Notes: a model not told the origin generated them from the letters alone. A stretch of 64,000 bases of DNA from Struthidea cinerea (GCA_013397865.1 VZTI01004032.1:249267-313266), one strand, 5' to 3'; shown: positions 21,661 to 34,800, counted from the first letter of the stretch. Numbers and translations: made by a program.

Positions 21661-24600
21661 GCTGTTGGGATCTGCTCAGTGACGATCACACACAAACTGC
21701 AGCAGCTGAAATATGTACTCCAAAGGAACATGGAATCACAGTAATACCAGTGAGGCATGGGATAGCCCACAGCCTTAATGTCCTGTTGGATATGGTTAAT
21801 GCTCCCATGTTTCTTACCAGCACAGTACTCTAGCTTCCATCAATTTAGGTGGAGGTCTTATTACCAAAACCAGACAACCCTTAATGATCCGTGTATTTGT
21901 TAATTTTATCCCTGCTATTTTAAAATTATTTTGTTCTGTATCCTATCTACCAGCGAGCAAATACAGCCTAGATTAGACTGTGCAAGCTAGACTGCAAGGG
22001 TACCACAGCTGTGAATAAAGTAGCTGTGTTTTGTGCAAAAGATTTCTAATTCATTATAGAGTTTCTCCCCTCTGCCTTGTCCCATTTTCCCCCTATCGGT
22101 ATGATCCTGCAGGAACCCCTGAGACCACAAGGTGAAGCCCAGAGGCAGCTCGCCATGATCTTGGCATCTGTGGTTTCTTTGAGAACATCTCTGAAAGCTA
22201 TTTCTACTGAGAGGTAACAGCTTGCACTAGGAAAAAAAAAAATTTAAAAAGATCTCTTCTATGTTATGGGGCTTCCAGGCACCGAATGGATGGTCCCAAA
22301 TCCAAGCCCCTCGATACTTTAGGTTGGCAACAAGTCTGTATGGTTGTGGTGTCACTGCAGTAATGCTGCTCTGGGAAGGGGACGGTGCTGCTTCTTCCCT
22401 CCCTGTGCCCCTGCTGTGCCATGCAGCCCAGCACTCATACCCTGAGCATGAAATTCAGGCAGCAGGAATGGCTGAGGGTTTGTTTTGCTCCTCACATGAA
22501 GCTACACATATCCAGAGCACAACATCAAAGCTCAGCTCTTCTCCCGTGCTGCTAGCATAGATGTTCGGCAAGTTTGGCTGCTTTGTAACGGGATAATGAG
22601 AGGTGGGAAGAAATATGCAAAGAAGTAATGAAAGAAACAAAATAGATTAAAATCAGAAGCTTGAAGTGCTTTTTTGTTCTTTCTCTTTTCTTACTTTTTT
22701 CTTTCTTTTTTTCCTTTCTCCTTTTTTTTCTTTCTTTTTTTACCCCCTTTCTTTTCGTGTTTTGCTTCACGTTTGCACTGTGCCATGTTCTCAAACGGGA
22801 TAATTTGCAGGAGCTTAGGAGAAATTGCTGTGACAGGCAGCATGGCTGAAGACTGTAACTCAGCATCTCCCTCCCTGGAGCAGCTGCTCAGGATGCCAGT
22901 GATACAATACTTTTCCTGTCTGAGAAACAAAACAATAAGGCTCAAACACATTGGTTCTGGAAACACTTACAGGCAACCTTCTTGCACATTGAATGTGCTG
23001 GAACTATAAACTAGATTTTAAGAGGGTTGAGCAGATTTCAAGTAAAAAGTACTTTCAGGAATTTCAGAGAAGGCTCATAGCTGTCTTTACCAAATAAATT
23101 TTGTATTATTAAGTTTAAGAAGTGTTTATATTACATACATACATACGTATACATATAATGAATGGGGTTTTATATTATAAATTACATCATTGTGCATAAC
23201 TGTGTAGTTATAAATTCTATAGCAGTAATATATGGTGGATTATTTGCAATATATAGCCTATATAATGAGATAAATTTGCAGTTAGAGATTTCTTTTGCAT
23301 TTATGAACAGTTTCTTGCATGTTTATAAGCCTGTAAGCTCTGATTTGTTTTAACTATGAAGTTATAGATGACTTCTCTCCAGTGTATGACTCCATTCCTC
23401 CCAGGCCCCTTGGGAGCTGTGACACTTTGTTTGCATGCACATGAAAAGCCATGGCAAAGCCAAAACAGCTCTACCATGCTAATAAAAATAAGGCAAAAGA
23501 AAGAGGATGAGTGGGCATAAATCACTAAAGACTAGCAGGGCTCTCATTTTGCAAAGGAAAGTCAGTGAAAATCTTTGGTGCTGACTTACAGACACCTGGG
23601 GAGTGTGGAATGAAGCAAAGCAGAAACTGGGCTCCCTTTGGTCTTAAAAGCGCTGATTTTAACTCCTTATTCAGGCTCCTGCAAGGAAAGGAAGGTTCAG
23701 ACAAGCACAATTAATGAGCAAAGCAACTGAATAAATACAAAGTGGCCAAACAAGTAATATTTCACATTTTTTTCAGTTTTCTCAGAGGCTGTATACAGTA
23801 ACCAGAGATAGACTGCGGTGTGGAGAGGGATTTGATGCTTTGAAAAGAGGAAGTTCCCCTCTCCCAGCGAAGGAAACGTGCTGCACCTCAGAAGGCTCGA
23901 GGAGCGTTTGGCAGCTGTGTGCAGGAAGAGGAAAGCCTCTCATTTTGAACTTGAAAGCAAAACTGGGTTTCAAGTGATCAGCAGAGCAGCAGCGTCATTG
24001 GCAAAGTTTGCGTTTTCAGTGACCTGCACAGATCCTTCACTGAAATATAAATATGTTGGCAAGAAAGGATATAGGGAAAGGCCTTTCCCCGAGGTTCTCC
24101 TTTGAAGTAATGGGAGAAGCCTCCACAGATTTTGTGTATTTATGAAACAGACCTTTTTGAAGTGAGGGCTGCAGAGGAAAAGGGGAACTGCGAGCAATGC
24201 TGGATCAATAGCTGTCTACAAACTGGCTTTAGTGGTCTGAATATGATGGTGTTTCTGAGTGTTTTGCTACCCCGTCCTACTCCAAGCCTATATGAGCCAC
24301 TGGGACTACTGAAGAACATATTTTCATGCCAACTGATGCTGATTTATGCACAGAAAAAAAAAACCCTGAACAACTCTCCTTCAAACTTGAAAATACTGTA
24401 AAACCCCAGCTTTGGAGCAAGGCTTGATGATGCAGTGAGGATCTCCTGGTTTCTGTTTAGCCTTGCCCACTTCAGCCTGCAAAAGCAGCCCTGGCTTTTT
24501 TGGCCGTCAGGAGCTGCTCTGCAATTCCACCTGGATTTTATATTTTCTCCCTCCTTCAGGAAAAAGCTCACATGGTGTCTCAGTGCTGAAGTGGCCAGTG

Positions 24601-27600
24601 AAGATGGGGTGGTTGCTGCACCTTCACTGAGCCTGAACTCAGCCAGTCCAGAGAATCATTTTGAAGCCACCACAGCTTCACCAAAGGCTGGTGCAGTGTC
24701 GGCAGAGGTTGTAACTGGGGGAAATGTGCTCTGAGAAATGTCATTATATATAGCAGAGAGGAAGGGAACAGAGAAGTAACCAAGCGAGCTGGGTATCTTT
24801 CAGACTCTGGTGTGGTTTTCAGCCCCACTTGCCCAATTGCCTTTGCACCACAAGGTCCTTGTGCCATGTGCCCTCACCAGGGCTGTGTAAGACAAGTAAC
24901 ACCAGTGCTTTACAGGAATAACCTCTGAGCCACAAAACAGTGGCTTTTTCTTCATGAGACGAGTGAGAAATAGGGTAAAAAACTCCAGTGCAGCACAATG
25001 TTGTGCACAGTTAAGATCTGCAGGTGTTCCAGTGCGTGGACTTGGGCACCAGCCCAGGCCTGGCTGTTACAGGAGGGATCCATCCAGACCCCGTCAGCCA
25101 GAGACATTTCGAAGGGAAAGCACAATTTAAAAGTAAAGGGCGTGAGTCATGTTGCCAGTTGGCATAAATGCAAAGTACTTAGGAGCAGGAAGTGCCTTTG
25201 TTTTTGTGCAGGGGAGTGTGCTCAGGTCAGGTTATCACTGAGGTGCATTTCTGACTGGCAAAATAAGGGTTTGCTCCAGCAGCATGACCATTCTACCTGG
25301 CAGGGGGAAACAATTTCATGCAGTTCAGTGTCAGGTACCCAAGTTCTTTTTGTATTTAACACTATATTTAACAACACTGAAACTTAAACCAGCATCCTGC
25401 CACCTACTGTTCATGAAAATGCCAGACACGGTGTGTGCACACCGGTCTCATTTTGGCCTCAAAAACCTCATCAAAGCTGTCTGGGACTGGAGGACTGGTC
25501 AGCTCTGCACAGGTTGGGAAAAATATCCTGTGAGCCATCTGAATTGGCCTACTGGGACTTGGAGCCAATGTAAAGATGTCTGCGGCACCGCCAGCTTTCT
25601 TGGAGAACAAAGTGCAGTTTCCTTTTGTGCGCTGAACAAACAAACATTGTGTGGGAATTGGTCCTAACAGAAATCCTTTTTCTTTTTTGGAAATATCCAA
25701 GTCACTTTTTTTTCAGAACACTGAACCTTGGGAATGCCTGTGACTGGTCTGTGAAACTCAAAAACTACAGAGGTCTCCATGGCGGGAACAGACAACTACT
25801 GCAATAACACCAGGGATGGTTCTGCAGTTAAAATTAAGCATAGAAGTGTGTGAAAACTGGCAGTCTGCCTAGTGCCAGAATTCATTATGAATTCGGTGTT
25901 TAGTATAGTTTAGGTTAGGAATCATCCTAATTATCCTCTCTCCTTTAATTAAATGAGAAGTCTGCCATTAGGCTCTGCTTGCCCTAACTCATGTTTTGGG
26001 CTGAGCTCGTCCTGTCTGGTAAATGGGAACACCGGAGAGAAAAAGGGGAGAGAGACAAAGAGAAGACTCTGAAGTGTGCAACTATCTTTGCTGCTTATCT
26101 GTCTCCAGGTATTGGCTCACTGCAAGTTTTCACATTGACAGTGTCTTTCAGCAATTCTGTTCCAGCTGTTGGATGCTCAGTGCTTAACCAAGAATTTGGA
26201 CACAAATTTGTTGTTGTGCTATAAATGGTCCCCATATAAAGCCATGGCCAGAGTATGCACAGGTAGACTGTAAAATGTAGGGAGGGAAGGTAAGAGAGAT
26301 TTGTGGGGATGAGGGAGGTGTAGGCTTGTATACGCAAATTCTGCCCCGAAGCATCTCGATTCATTTACTGAAATTGCTTCTAACGAAACTAAATTTATGT
26401 GGATATTTTTTGAAACAAGGATTTTAAATGTTAAGCAATGAACAATGCCTAGGATCACACATATATTGAAGCCCTGCTCTAATACTTATTGCTAATACTT
26501 CTGGAAATGCTGAACTTGATGCATGTATGCTAGTTTGGTTTTTAGAAATCTCTTCTAAAGAGTAAATACCACATCTGAATCCATTTAAATCCTCCATCTT
26601 CATAAACTGCAGTGGATACATTAAGTACATGTGTATACATCTTAACATGTTATTAGAAATATAGATGTTTAAGTTCAAAGAGTTAATTAATATTTAAATT
26701 ACTATGTTTAAAAAAAATAATAAACAGGACTAGTTGAACAGGTTTAATCAGAGAAGAAGTCAATTTTATTGAGAGTAGATATGCAGTGATACCAGTTCCT
26801 AAAGCCAAAATATGCCAGCTCATCATTTGCTAGATGCGTTGAGCTGATTTCTTCATTTATCACTTCTGGTTTAGGCCTGCATGCTTGGAGTAATTAGATT
26901 TTTTTTTTTCTAGAATAAGATGAGAGGTGGGAGGACAGCAGTAGCACCAAATACAAGAGACAGAATAAGAATGCCATGTTAAATAAAATAATATCTTTGG
27001 TGTCTGCACTCTGGTAAGAATTTTATCATCTATTCTACATCTATTCTACATATAATCTATTCTACATATCCCAGTGTTATAAATATTTGTTACAAATACG
27101 TGTCCCAATTTACCCTACTTATTTTCCTTAAATATTCCCCTATGCTGCAGTGAATTTTTAACACAATTTAGAAAACTGGAGGTGGGTGTGATATTGTGCC
27201 TCGATGCAGGGCCTCGTTTGCCACTGGCCTCACTGCTGATCCCTGCCTGGCTGTGTCCCATGGCTCCGATGCTTGTTCCCTCCAGACCAGCAGCCTCTTC
27301 AGCCTGTTTTACAAATAGATAAATAAATTCTAAATGTTGATTTCATCTGCTGCAGGGAGTTGTGCACACTGCTAGCCATGGGCATAAAAATCATGCACTG
27401 GTTGCAAAAATAAGGCTGGAAAGTTAATGTTTTGTTTATTGTTTATATATATACATATATATTTATGTGTATTATGCATACATACACACACATATACATG
27501 TGTACTTGTTTGTATTGGCACTTCAAAGCCTTTGGGCTCTGTCTGTTCTGCATTTGCCACGTGTTTCACTCGTTTCTTTTTCCTCAGGTACCAGACTGCC

Positions 27601-28975
27601 TTGTGATTTGGGGATGTAACATTGTTAATGTGCCAGAAGTGGGGATTGAGGCCAAGTTTCTCCCTTCATGCAGGGCAGTTTGTCACACAGGAGCCAGGGG
27701 AAAGTATGTTCTGACCCTCCTATCCTGTGGAGATCCCTGACGAAGCCACTCTGCTCTGTAACCTCTTTCGGAAGACTAAGGATACAGGTTTAAAAGCCAG
27801 AAGCCTTCTGGGAAACCGCTTGTGAGTCAGCGAGCACCCAGGGGACGAACGTGGCTTTTCTTGGTATTCGGAATAATCCATTTAAAATTTAAAGTTTTCT
27901 ATCTTTCTCTAGAATTAAAGCCAGTTTCTGTTTAAAGATTTACAACTCTTTCAAGCACATACCTTTATCACATAGAAATATGTCTATCTTACAAATGCTT
28001 GGAAATCCTGTAGTCTGTGTTTTCCATAAGCCTTCAGAAACTCAACTGTTCCGAGGGCTTTCTGCTGGAGTAATTAAACAACCGTGCTGCAGAAATGGCA
28101 AGGTAAGCAGCCCAGCAGAAGACACAGTAGCCAAAACTCTTATCTCAAGGCCCATTTCTCGGAGAATTGCATCAACTTCCCTTAGTCCATAATGAGTCTT
28201 ATTTATAAATTCACATACAATACAGAAAGGAAACTTGCTGCACTGTTGTGGAGATCAAAGTTTCAATGTGCTTTTTTTCTCCTTCTCCTGTTTAGAGAAC
28301 TGGAGTCAGTTTGCATGTATCTGTGTCCCTCTTCTTATTGCTGAGCCCAGCATGGTTGATAGCCTTGAATATTTTTTTAAAGCTGTTTCTAAAGATAAAC
28401 ATTTTGCAAAACTTCCCAGAATGCAAGTGTTCAACTTAATTTGCCCAGAGCAGCACTGTTTGTTAGCAGGCTGCTCCTTTACAGGTGGGTTGAAGTTCCA
28501 ATTCTATACATCATAAATGAATATATAATGAGAAACGTTTTCCATGGTCAAGGGTGGAATCCCTGTCTTATTGAGGTCTGTGCAAACAAAACCTTTATTG
28601 ATTTAGTTAAGTAACATTCAGAGGTTAATCCCAAATCTCCTACACCTTTATTATGAACCATTCTACCATTGAAAAAATATGAACAAAACTACATATACCA
28701 ATGAAAACAATCCCCAAAGTGCCTGAGCACACTCACAATATTCATATATTAATATATCTGAATACATGGGTTGTTTAACAGACTAAAAACCACCACCTTA
28801 CTATGAGTCTTAAGGGTGTTTTCCTCCACTGAAGCAAAGGCCTAATCAGGAGAGGAAACAGAAGCTTATTACCCCACCCACCCCTGTAGCCTCTGCTAAA
28901 GCCATTTATCATAATGTTTCTCAACCTTCTTGTGTTGGCAGCTTTAGGTTTCTGCAACCTTTTAGGGTTCAGGGG
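21661..28975. other. Intergenic, no gene seen
   Basis: No supported gene. Simple sequences include a pyrimidine-rich tract at about 22668-22758, a short (CATA)n near 23133-23156, a triple repeat of TCTATTCTACAT at about 27029-27070, and a TA/CA-rich stretch at 27445-27500. The open frames listed by length (up to 129 codons near 25.0-25.7 kb) have no familiar motifs. Confidence 0.55.
22668..22758 (+). repeat. Pyrimidine-rich low-complexity tract
   Basis: This is a nearly uninterrupted stretch of C and T (TTTC/TTCC mixtures). It keeps frames open on both strands and gives false Lys/Phe-rich ORFs. Confidence 0.85.
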
Positions 28976-29056
28976 TGATTATGGTGGTGCTGGGGTGATG
29001 GCTGGGCTAGAGGATCTTGAAGGTCTCTTCCAACCTTGATGATTCTGGGATTCTCA
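28976..29056 (+). mobile_element. CR1 LINE, 3' end fragment
   Basis: GGCTGGGCTAGAGGATCTTG followed by AGGTCTCTTCCAACCTTGAT and GATTCTGGGATTCT is the standard CR1 3' terminus. Only about 80 bases remain. Confidence 0.88.
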
Positions 29057-30659
29057 TTAAAATTAAAGCCTAGAGAATTATTTTCTTAGTTTTACACTGT
29101 GGGATTGAGATGCTTTATGTAGATCTTGGCAAATTTCAGACCTGACTTGCAGCAGATCATTTTGATGATGGTGATGCTGACTGGATTTCACATTTGTCCC
29201 ATTTAATAGTTGTCCTGTGATGGTCCCCTAAGTTTTTTATGAAATAATCTCTCAAATGTATACCAGTCATCACTGGCAGAATTGCAATAAACAGTTCTTA
29301 GCGGCCCAAGAGGTTTCTAATCCGAATTCAGTAAAACAATCTCAAACCCAAACCATTTCTTTGAAGGCAAGTTTATTCTCTAAACAAGACTTCAACTGAA
29401 ACCCTTCATATTTAAACATATTAATTGTAGGCCTCTGATGCCAACAAAATGCAGCAGGCTCATTCCAAGCAACAGTTGCTGTAATTCAGACTGAACTGCT
29501 GAAAACAGTTCTTAACATTATAGTTGTCAACTGTGCAATAGCAAATAAAGCAGAAATCTTAGCTGGAACCAAAATATTCATTATCCAAAGCCAGAAATCA
29601 AGCTTCACTTGCACTTTTTTGTGTAGTGAATTATCAAATGTGTCTCAGATAAAGCTGATTGCCTTAACACAACTACAAACCAAAATTATTCTGATGGCAT
29701 TTATTAAAATTTATGCCTACACATGACTCTGGTCTGACTGAGTAACTTTTAAACTCCTTTAGACATCTTTTACCGCATCATGTAGTGAAAAATACAATGA
29801 ATGCACGAAAAACTACAGCTGGGCCTCTGTGGTACAAAAATAGGGGAGATAAAAAATGCAATTTTAAAATAATTGCTTGAGAAAATTTAAAAAATCAAGG
29901 GTAAAATAAGCAGAATAAATGGCGAAATATGTATTTTTTAATAATTCACCCAGGAAGTCCCATTTCCTGCAATTGCTCAGAGGAAAAAAGCTTGCCATAC
30001 TCTTAATTCAAATCCCAATACAAACAAACAAACCAACAACAACAAAACCAAACTCCTAAATAAAACAATTAAGTCTCAGACAAGTTAAGACCATGGCTAC
30101 CATGGGGCCTGTTTACATCTGTTCATTTTTGGCTGTGGGTTTTGGTTTTCTTTTTTCTTTTTTTTTTCTTTTTTTTTTTTTTGTTTTTTTTTTTTTTTTG
30201 TTTGTTTGTTTTATGGTGATGTTGCTGTTGTTTCAGGGTTCTTTTTTATCTGAGATTTTTGCTGTGTCTGCATGGTCCTGGCAGTTTTCTGTATGGGACA
30301 ATGGTGATCTTGTCTTTAAGGAATTTTCCTTCATGGAGGAAGCTTTATTAGGACAGAGTATCACTTGTTAGCCAAATTTAGAGAATTTAGGAGGTCCATA
30401 AAGATTGTACGAACACAAACACGTCTGTATTCTACTCTTAAAGCACTTCACCCCTTTTAAGATCCCAACACTGGAAACAATTTATTTGAACACTAAACCT
30501 CAATGTTAAGGACGATTTGTTAACTTTTTCACAACCCATTTTGCTTCTGCCTGCTCAAGTATTGCTTAGACTTCCTGATTTCAAAATCTGGCCAGGAACT
30601 CAAATGGCCCTTCTGGAAAAGTTGCCCCAAAAGTACAGGGGTAACCACACGACAGGCTG
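29057..30659. other. Intergenic, AT-rich, no gene seen
   Basis: AT-rich sequence with an A/C-rich stretch at about 30018-30060 and a long T-rich tract at about 30139-30212. No coding exon is visible. Confidence 0.65.
30139..30212 (+). repeat. T-rich low-complexity tract
   Basis: Long T-runs are interrupted by single C or G, ending in (GTTT)n. It translates as a Phe-rich false ORF. Confidence 0.9.
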
Positions 30660-31175
30660 CTGCTTTTCGGTCCCTTTTTAAAATTTTTCTTTTGGAGAGA
30701 GTGGGTGTGCTTTCACTGCACTTTTATTACCGTATTTTTACCACACTTTGGCTTTGTTGGGTGCTCGAGGTGCAGGGCTGCAGGGAGCGCAGCCTGTTGT
30801 TCTGTCGGTGCAGGAGCGCCTGTGGTCTCACCGCCTCAAAAGCCGCCTCTGCTTTTTTGCCCGTTTTTATTTTCATTTTGGGGAGAGTCGGGTGTTTTCA
30901 GGGCGTTATTATCGCGTTTTTACCACATTTTGGCTTTGTTTGGTGCTGAAGGGAGCACAGGCTGTTGTTCAGTCAGTGTAGCACTCGCTGCCTCGGCATC
31001 TCCGCTTTTCTGCCCTTTATTTTTTTTCTTTTCGAGCGAGAGGGGATGTTGTTTTCTGCATTTTTACCACATTTTGTCACTGTCGAGTGCTGGAGGCGCG
31101 GGGCTGGAGGGAACACAGGTCGTTGTTCGGCCAGTGTAGGAGCACTCGCGGTCTCGCCGCCCCCAAAGCCGCCTT
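30660..31175 (+). repeat. Three-copy tandem repeat upstream of the LBR promoter
   Basis: Three diverged copies start near 30660, 30849 and 31002. Each has the same order of blocks: a GCTTTT/TGCCC pyrimidine start, a GAGAG purine patch, TTTTTACCACA(C/T)TTTGGCTTTG or close, a GTGCT(C/G)GAGG-like block, a TGTTGTTC(T/A)GTC block, then GCACTCGC and CCGCC. Spacing is about 189, then about 153 bases, so the middle copy has lost about 36 bases. The third copy merges into the LBR CpG island. No known family recognised. Confidence 0.85.
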
Positions 31176-31193
31176 CGGCGCCTCGAATGCTCC

Positions 31194-31220
31194 GTAAACA
31201 AAACCCTCGGTTTTGTTTAC
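31194..31220. promoter_or_regulatory. Inverted pair of forkhead-like sites
   Basis: GTAAACAAAAC (31194-31204) and its exact reverse complement GTTTTGTTTAC (31210-31220) are separated by CCTCG. GTAAACA is the FOX-family consensus. The pair lies at the upstream edge of the LBR CpG island, just after the tandem repeat. Function is inferred. Confidence 0.5.
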
Positions 31221-31435
31221 CACGGGCGGCGGGGCCTGGGTGGCGCAGGCGGTCTGAGCCAGCCCCCATCGCCACCACAGCGACCTTTCCGCCCCGTTCT
31301 GCCTCCCCCGTTCTCCCTCCCCTCCCGCCATCACCCTCCGTGAGGGGCGGCGGGGGGCAGAGCGCAGCGCGCCCCCTCTCCCCCGCCCCCTCACGCCGGG
31401 GCGGGGCGGGGCCGGGCGCGCGCCCGGGGGCGGGG

Positions 31436-31837
31436 NNNNNNNNNNNNNNNNNNNNNNNNNNNNNNNNNNNNNNNNNNNNNNNNNNNNNNNNNNNNNNNNN
31501 NNNNNNNNNNNNNNNNNNNNNNNNNNNNNNNNNNNNNNNNNNNNNNNNNNNNNNNNNNNNNNNNNNNNNNNNNNNNNNNNNNNNNNNNNNNNNNNNNNNN
31601 NNNNNNNNNNNNNNNNNNNNNNNNNNNNNNNNNNNNNNNNNNNNNNNNNNNNNNNNNNNNNNNNNNNNNNNNNNNNNNNNNNNNNNNNNNNNNNNNNNNN
31701 NNNNNNNNNNNNNNNNNNNNNNNNNNNNNNNNNNNNNNNNNNNNNNNNNNNNNNNNNNNNNNNNNNNNNNNNNNNNNNNNNNNNNNNNNNNNNNNNNNNN
31801 NNNNNNNNNNNNNNNNNNNNNNNNNNNNNNNNNNNNN
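31436..31837. other. Assembly gap (402 N) in the LBR CpG island
   Basis: Both flanks are extremely GC-rich, a typical sequencing drop-out. The gap probably contains the LBR transcription start and part of exon 1. Confidence 0.99.
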
Positions 31838-34800
31838 CGGAGGCCCCGCGCCAGGCCCGGGCCGCGAGCGCGGCCGGGGCGGGGCCGAGGGGCCGGGCCT
31901 CCGCCGGCAAGTGGGGCCCTTCCTGTCAGCGCCGCCGCGCCTCTCTTGGGTCCTGCCTGGGGAGTTCAGGTTCCTGCTGCGTCCCCTCCGCTCGGGGTGT
32001 TTCCGGCAGAAGGCCTCTTTAAAGGGAAGATCCTCGATTCCCAGCCCAAGGGTTGATGGGTTGTTATTTTTACCTCGAGGCTTATTTGTGCTTGTTTTTA
32101 GTGGTGAATTTAAGTTGGCTTGGACAGGGATAGGTGCCTCCACCGTTCTGAAGGTGAAGAGCTGGAAATGTGGAGAGAGTAATGGTGTTGCTGAAAAGGT
32201 CCTGCACAGCTCAGTCTGGTGAATTCAGTAGGAACTTTCCGTGTATTGTTTGCCTTGACTGTCAGTGTTTTCTTTATTTTCCTGCATTTCTTCAACTGGC
32301 TCCCTCCTCAGTGGTGAGATGTCAGAATTAGTAAGTGGAATCGCTGTGTGTATGTGAGCTTTGCTCTTCCAAGAGGGAAAACTTGTTTAGTGTTTATTTA
32401 TTCTTAAAACTGTGTACCCAACTTCTGCTGGTGGGGTATAATCTCCCTGTGGCTGCAAGCTAACAGTCATTTCTTTCTCCACAGTGAAATATCTTTCCAC
32501 ATATCTAGTGAGAGAGTCATTAAGAAGACCAGAAATGCATGCATGGGGCAATATGTTTCTCAGCCAAGTTTCTTTTTAATTATTTCACTCTTGTTTGAGT
32601 CAGCAGAAACTTTTATTATTTACCGACTTTTAAGCTCCAGGGAGATTTGCATTAATTGGCTTGGCTTGGTATAGGATAGGATACAAAGTCCTTTTGATCC
32701 ATTCTGTTAGACTCTGGATTCCTAAAGGAAAATAGTAGTGGTTCAGAAAACACAAATTGCATCTCCTGAGTAAGTGACTAAACTTGCAGTCAGGTGTCTG
32801 TACAGTGCAGGTTCATCGTATGAAATAATTTTCTTTGGATTCATATTTTGAAGCTCTGTGAATTCAAAAGTTTGTGCAGAACTTCTGGGAGTATTAGACT
32901 GATGCCAGCTGATACCATGAAAATTATCAGGGGTGTGTAGAGCTTGAAAGAGCAGTAAATTAAAAATGTAATCTCTAAACTGTATTTTTTTTGAAAGACT
33001 TCCTGTCTTTTCTTCTCTCGATGTCAGTAATCATGTTTGTTATCTGACCAGATGAATGCTGCCGTTAAAAGGTGCAGCTTTTTGAAGTGGGTATAAGGAA
33101 TGAGGATTGCAAACCTCCCTCACAGGAGGCACTGGGGTGCAGAACAAGGTGGTTGTTTTTGATAGGGTAAGAAGTTATATTTACTTCTTTTAATGTTTAA
33201 TGTTTGATCTTACTATTAAGCTGTGATATTTAAGGAAAAGAATTGAAAAATACATAAGTTTTCCCCTTAATAAGATTATTCGTTACTTTTGAGTCAGAAG
33301 ACATTTCCACTTGCTTATTTATTATTTTGGAATTTGATATGGGTGATCTCCATCTCAGGCTGAATTACATGACATTGATTTAGCTACAGGTCCTTCAACC
33401 ACATTTTTCAATTTTCTAAAACTAATTTCAGCTCCTTTTAAGAACAAGGTTGGAGGAGGGGAAGGTCTTTCTGCCTTTCACAAGAATTAAATCATCGAGT
33501 TACCTGTTCTTTGAACTGTCTTTATGTTTGCATACAAAACTGCTGGATTTTGAAATCTGGCAGAGAATTGCATTTTATTATCCCTATGAAATTGTATCTA
33601 AATTCTGAAGTGGTTGCTATAAATTGTAAATAGCAGTGTACATGTCCTTAGTAACAACTTCATGAAAAAATGTTACCCTTTTTGAAAAGGATTTACCCTC
33701 CAAGGATTCTGCTTTTCACAAGTTTGTCTGAGGGTCTGCCAGCTTTGTCCTGGTTAGGCTCCAAGTTTACAGATGGTGCCTGAGGTGCCGCAGGTCAAGA
33801 GAAGAAACGGTTGGGGTGTAGGAAGTACAGCAGCAGAGGGGAAATGAAGTCATGTGTCAGGTTATGACATCTGGTGACAGCTCTGAGTGCACTCGGTGGA
33901 GCTCCGGTGTTCAGACTATTTATGGAAGAGCAGGAGGAAGCTGTGGCTGTGAGAGGCTGGGAAAGAGCAGTAGTAGACATGGATCTCCTAAAGAACTGTC
34001 TTTTGGGTGAGAAAATGGGCAAGGAGACAGAGATGGGGATTGAGATCAGATTTAAGCAGAGGTGGCAAAGAGGAACTGGTTTGGCGAACAAGGGCAGAAA
34101 AGGCAGAACATCCACAAAGAATCCAAGACAGGGTAAGGAGAAAGTGCAGAACTTGAAATGAAAATACGGAAGTCATAAGAAACAGGGTATGAATTTGCAG
34201 GGTTTAAGCTGACTGGGATAAAAGAAAGATGGTGTAATGGGAATTCAGCAGGAATAAGACAGAAACAAGAAACTGGGACAAGAAACACTAGTTAGAAGGC
34301 AGAAGAGCTGGAATAGCACGTGCCTACAAGCGCAGACTAGAACTCATAATTTTTCTAACTGGCAAATGTCAGTGAAACCAAATTATAAAACTTATTTTTT
34401 TTTCTCCTTCAAATATTATACCGCAAAGGAGATGGCCAGATGTTTCTGTTCTCAAGCAGTTTGGAGTATAAATAGTAAAATCCATATGAGGGAATTCTGT
34501 TGAGTTTTTTTGGTTTTGGACTTGGAAAGCAACACGTGTAAAATTTAACAGCAGCAGCATCAGAAAATACCAGAATGAATGTTGATTGTAAAACCTCACT
34601 GAGCCCCATCCCCCAGTGTGTGATGAAGGTCAGTGATTGAATATTAACAGTATTTTTTCCCCAAGAATCTTAACTTTTCACTGCAGGTTAGTTAATATGT
34701 AATGATTGTCTAGTTAAAGACTGTGTTCCCCTTAGTTTGTGCGGCTTCACATCTTATTTATAAAGCAAACAAGTTAAAATGCTTTGATACCAACATTTTG

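Larger units (their letters stand above)
31120..31930 (+). promoter_or_regulatory. LBR: LBR CpG-island promoter
   Basis: A dense CpG island interrupted by the 402-base gap. Left of the gap are several GGGGCGGGGC SP1-type boxes and a CGCGCG run. Right of it the sequence stays very GC-rich until about 31920. Its position 4 kb before the LBR start codon, with no other gene start nearby, makes it the LBR promoter. There is no TATA box in the visible part, as is usual for broadly expressed genes. The non-coding exon 1 is probably in or just after the gap. Confidence 0.85.

Noticed and set aside
22674..22966. Lys- and Phe-rich frames on both strands
   Set aside because: Direct translation of the pyrimidine-rich tract.
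25878..25894. Palindrome GAATTCATTATGAATTC
   Set aside because: Short, AT-rich and isolated. Expected occasionally by chance in 64 kb.
30018..30212. A/C-rich stretch followed by T/G-rich stretch as a foldback
   Set aside because: The order of the repeat blocks is not inverted, so the arms do not pair cleanly. The match is only compositional.
30965..32056. 363-codon + strand open frame across the LBR CpG island
   Set aside because: It spans the 402-N gap, so much of it is unknown sequence. The rest is GC-rich promoter DNA and the tandem repeat, with no domain.
31077..32143. Minus-strand frames of 277 and 250 codons over the same island
   Set aside because: Same reason: N-filled and low stop density from GC content.
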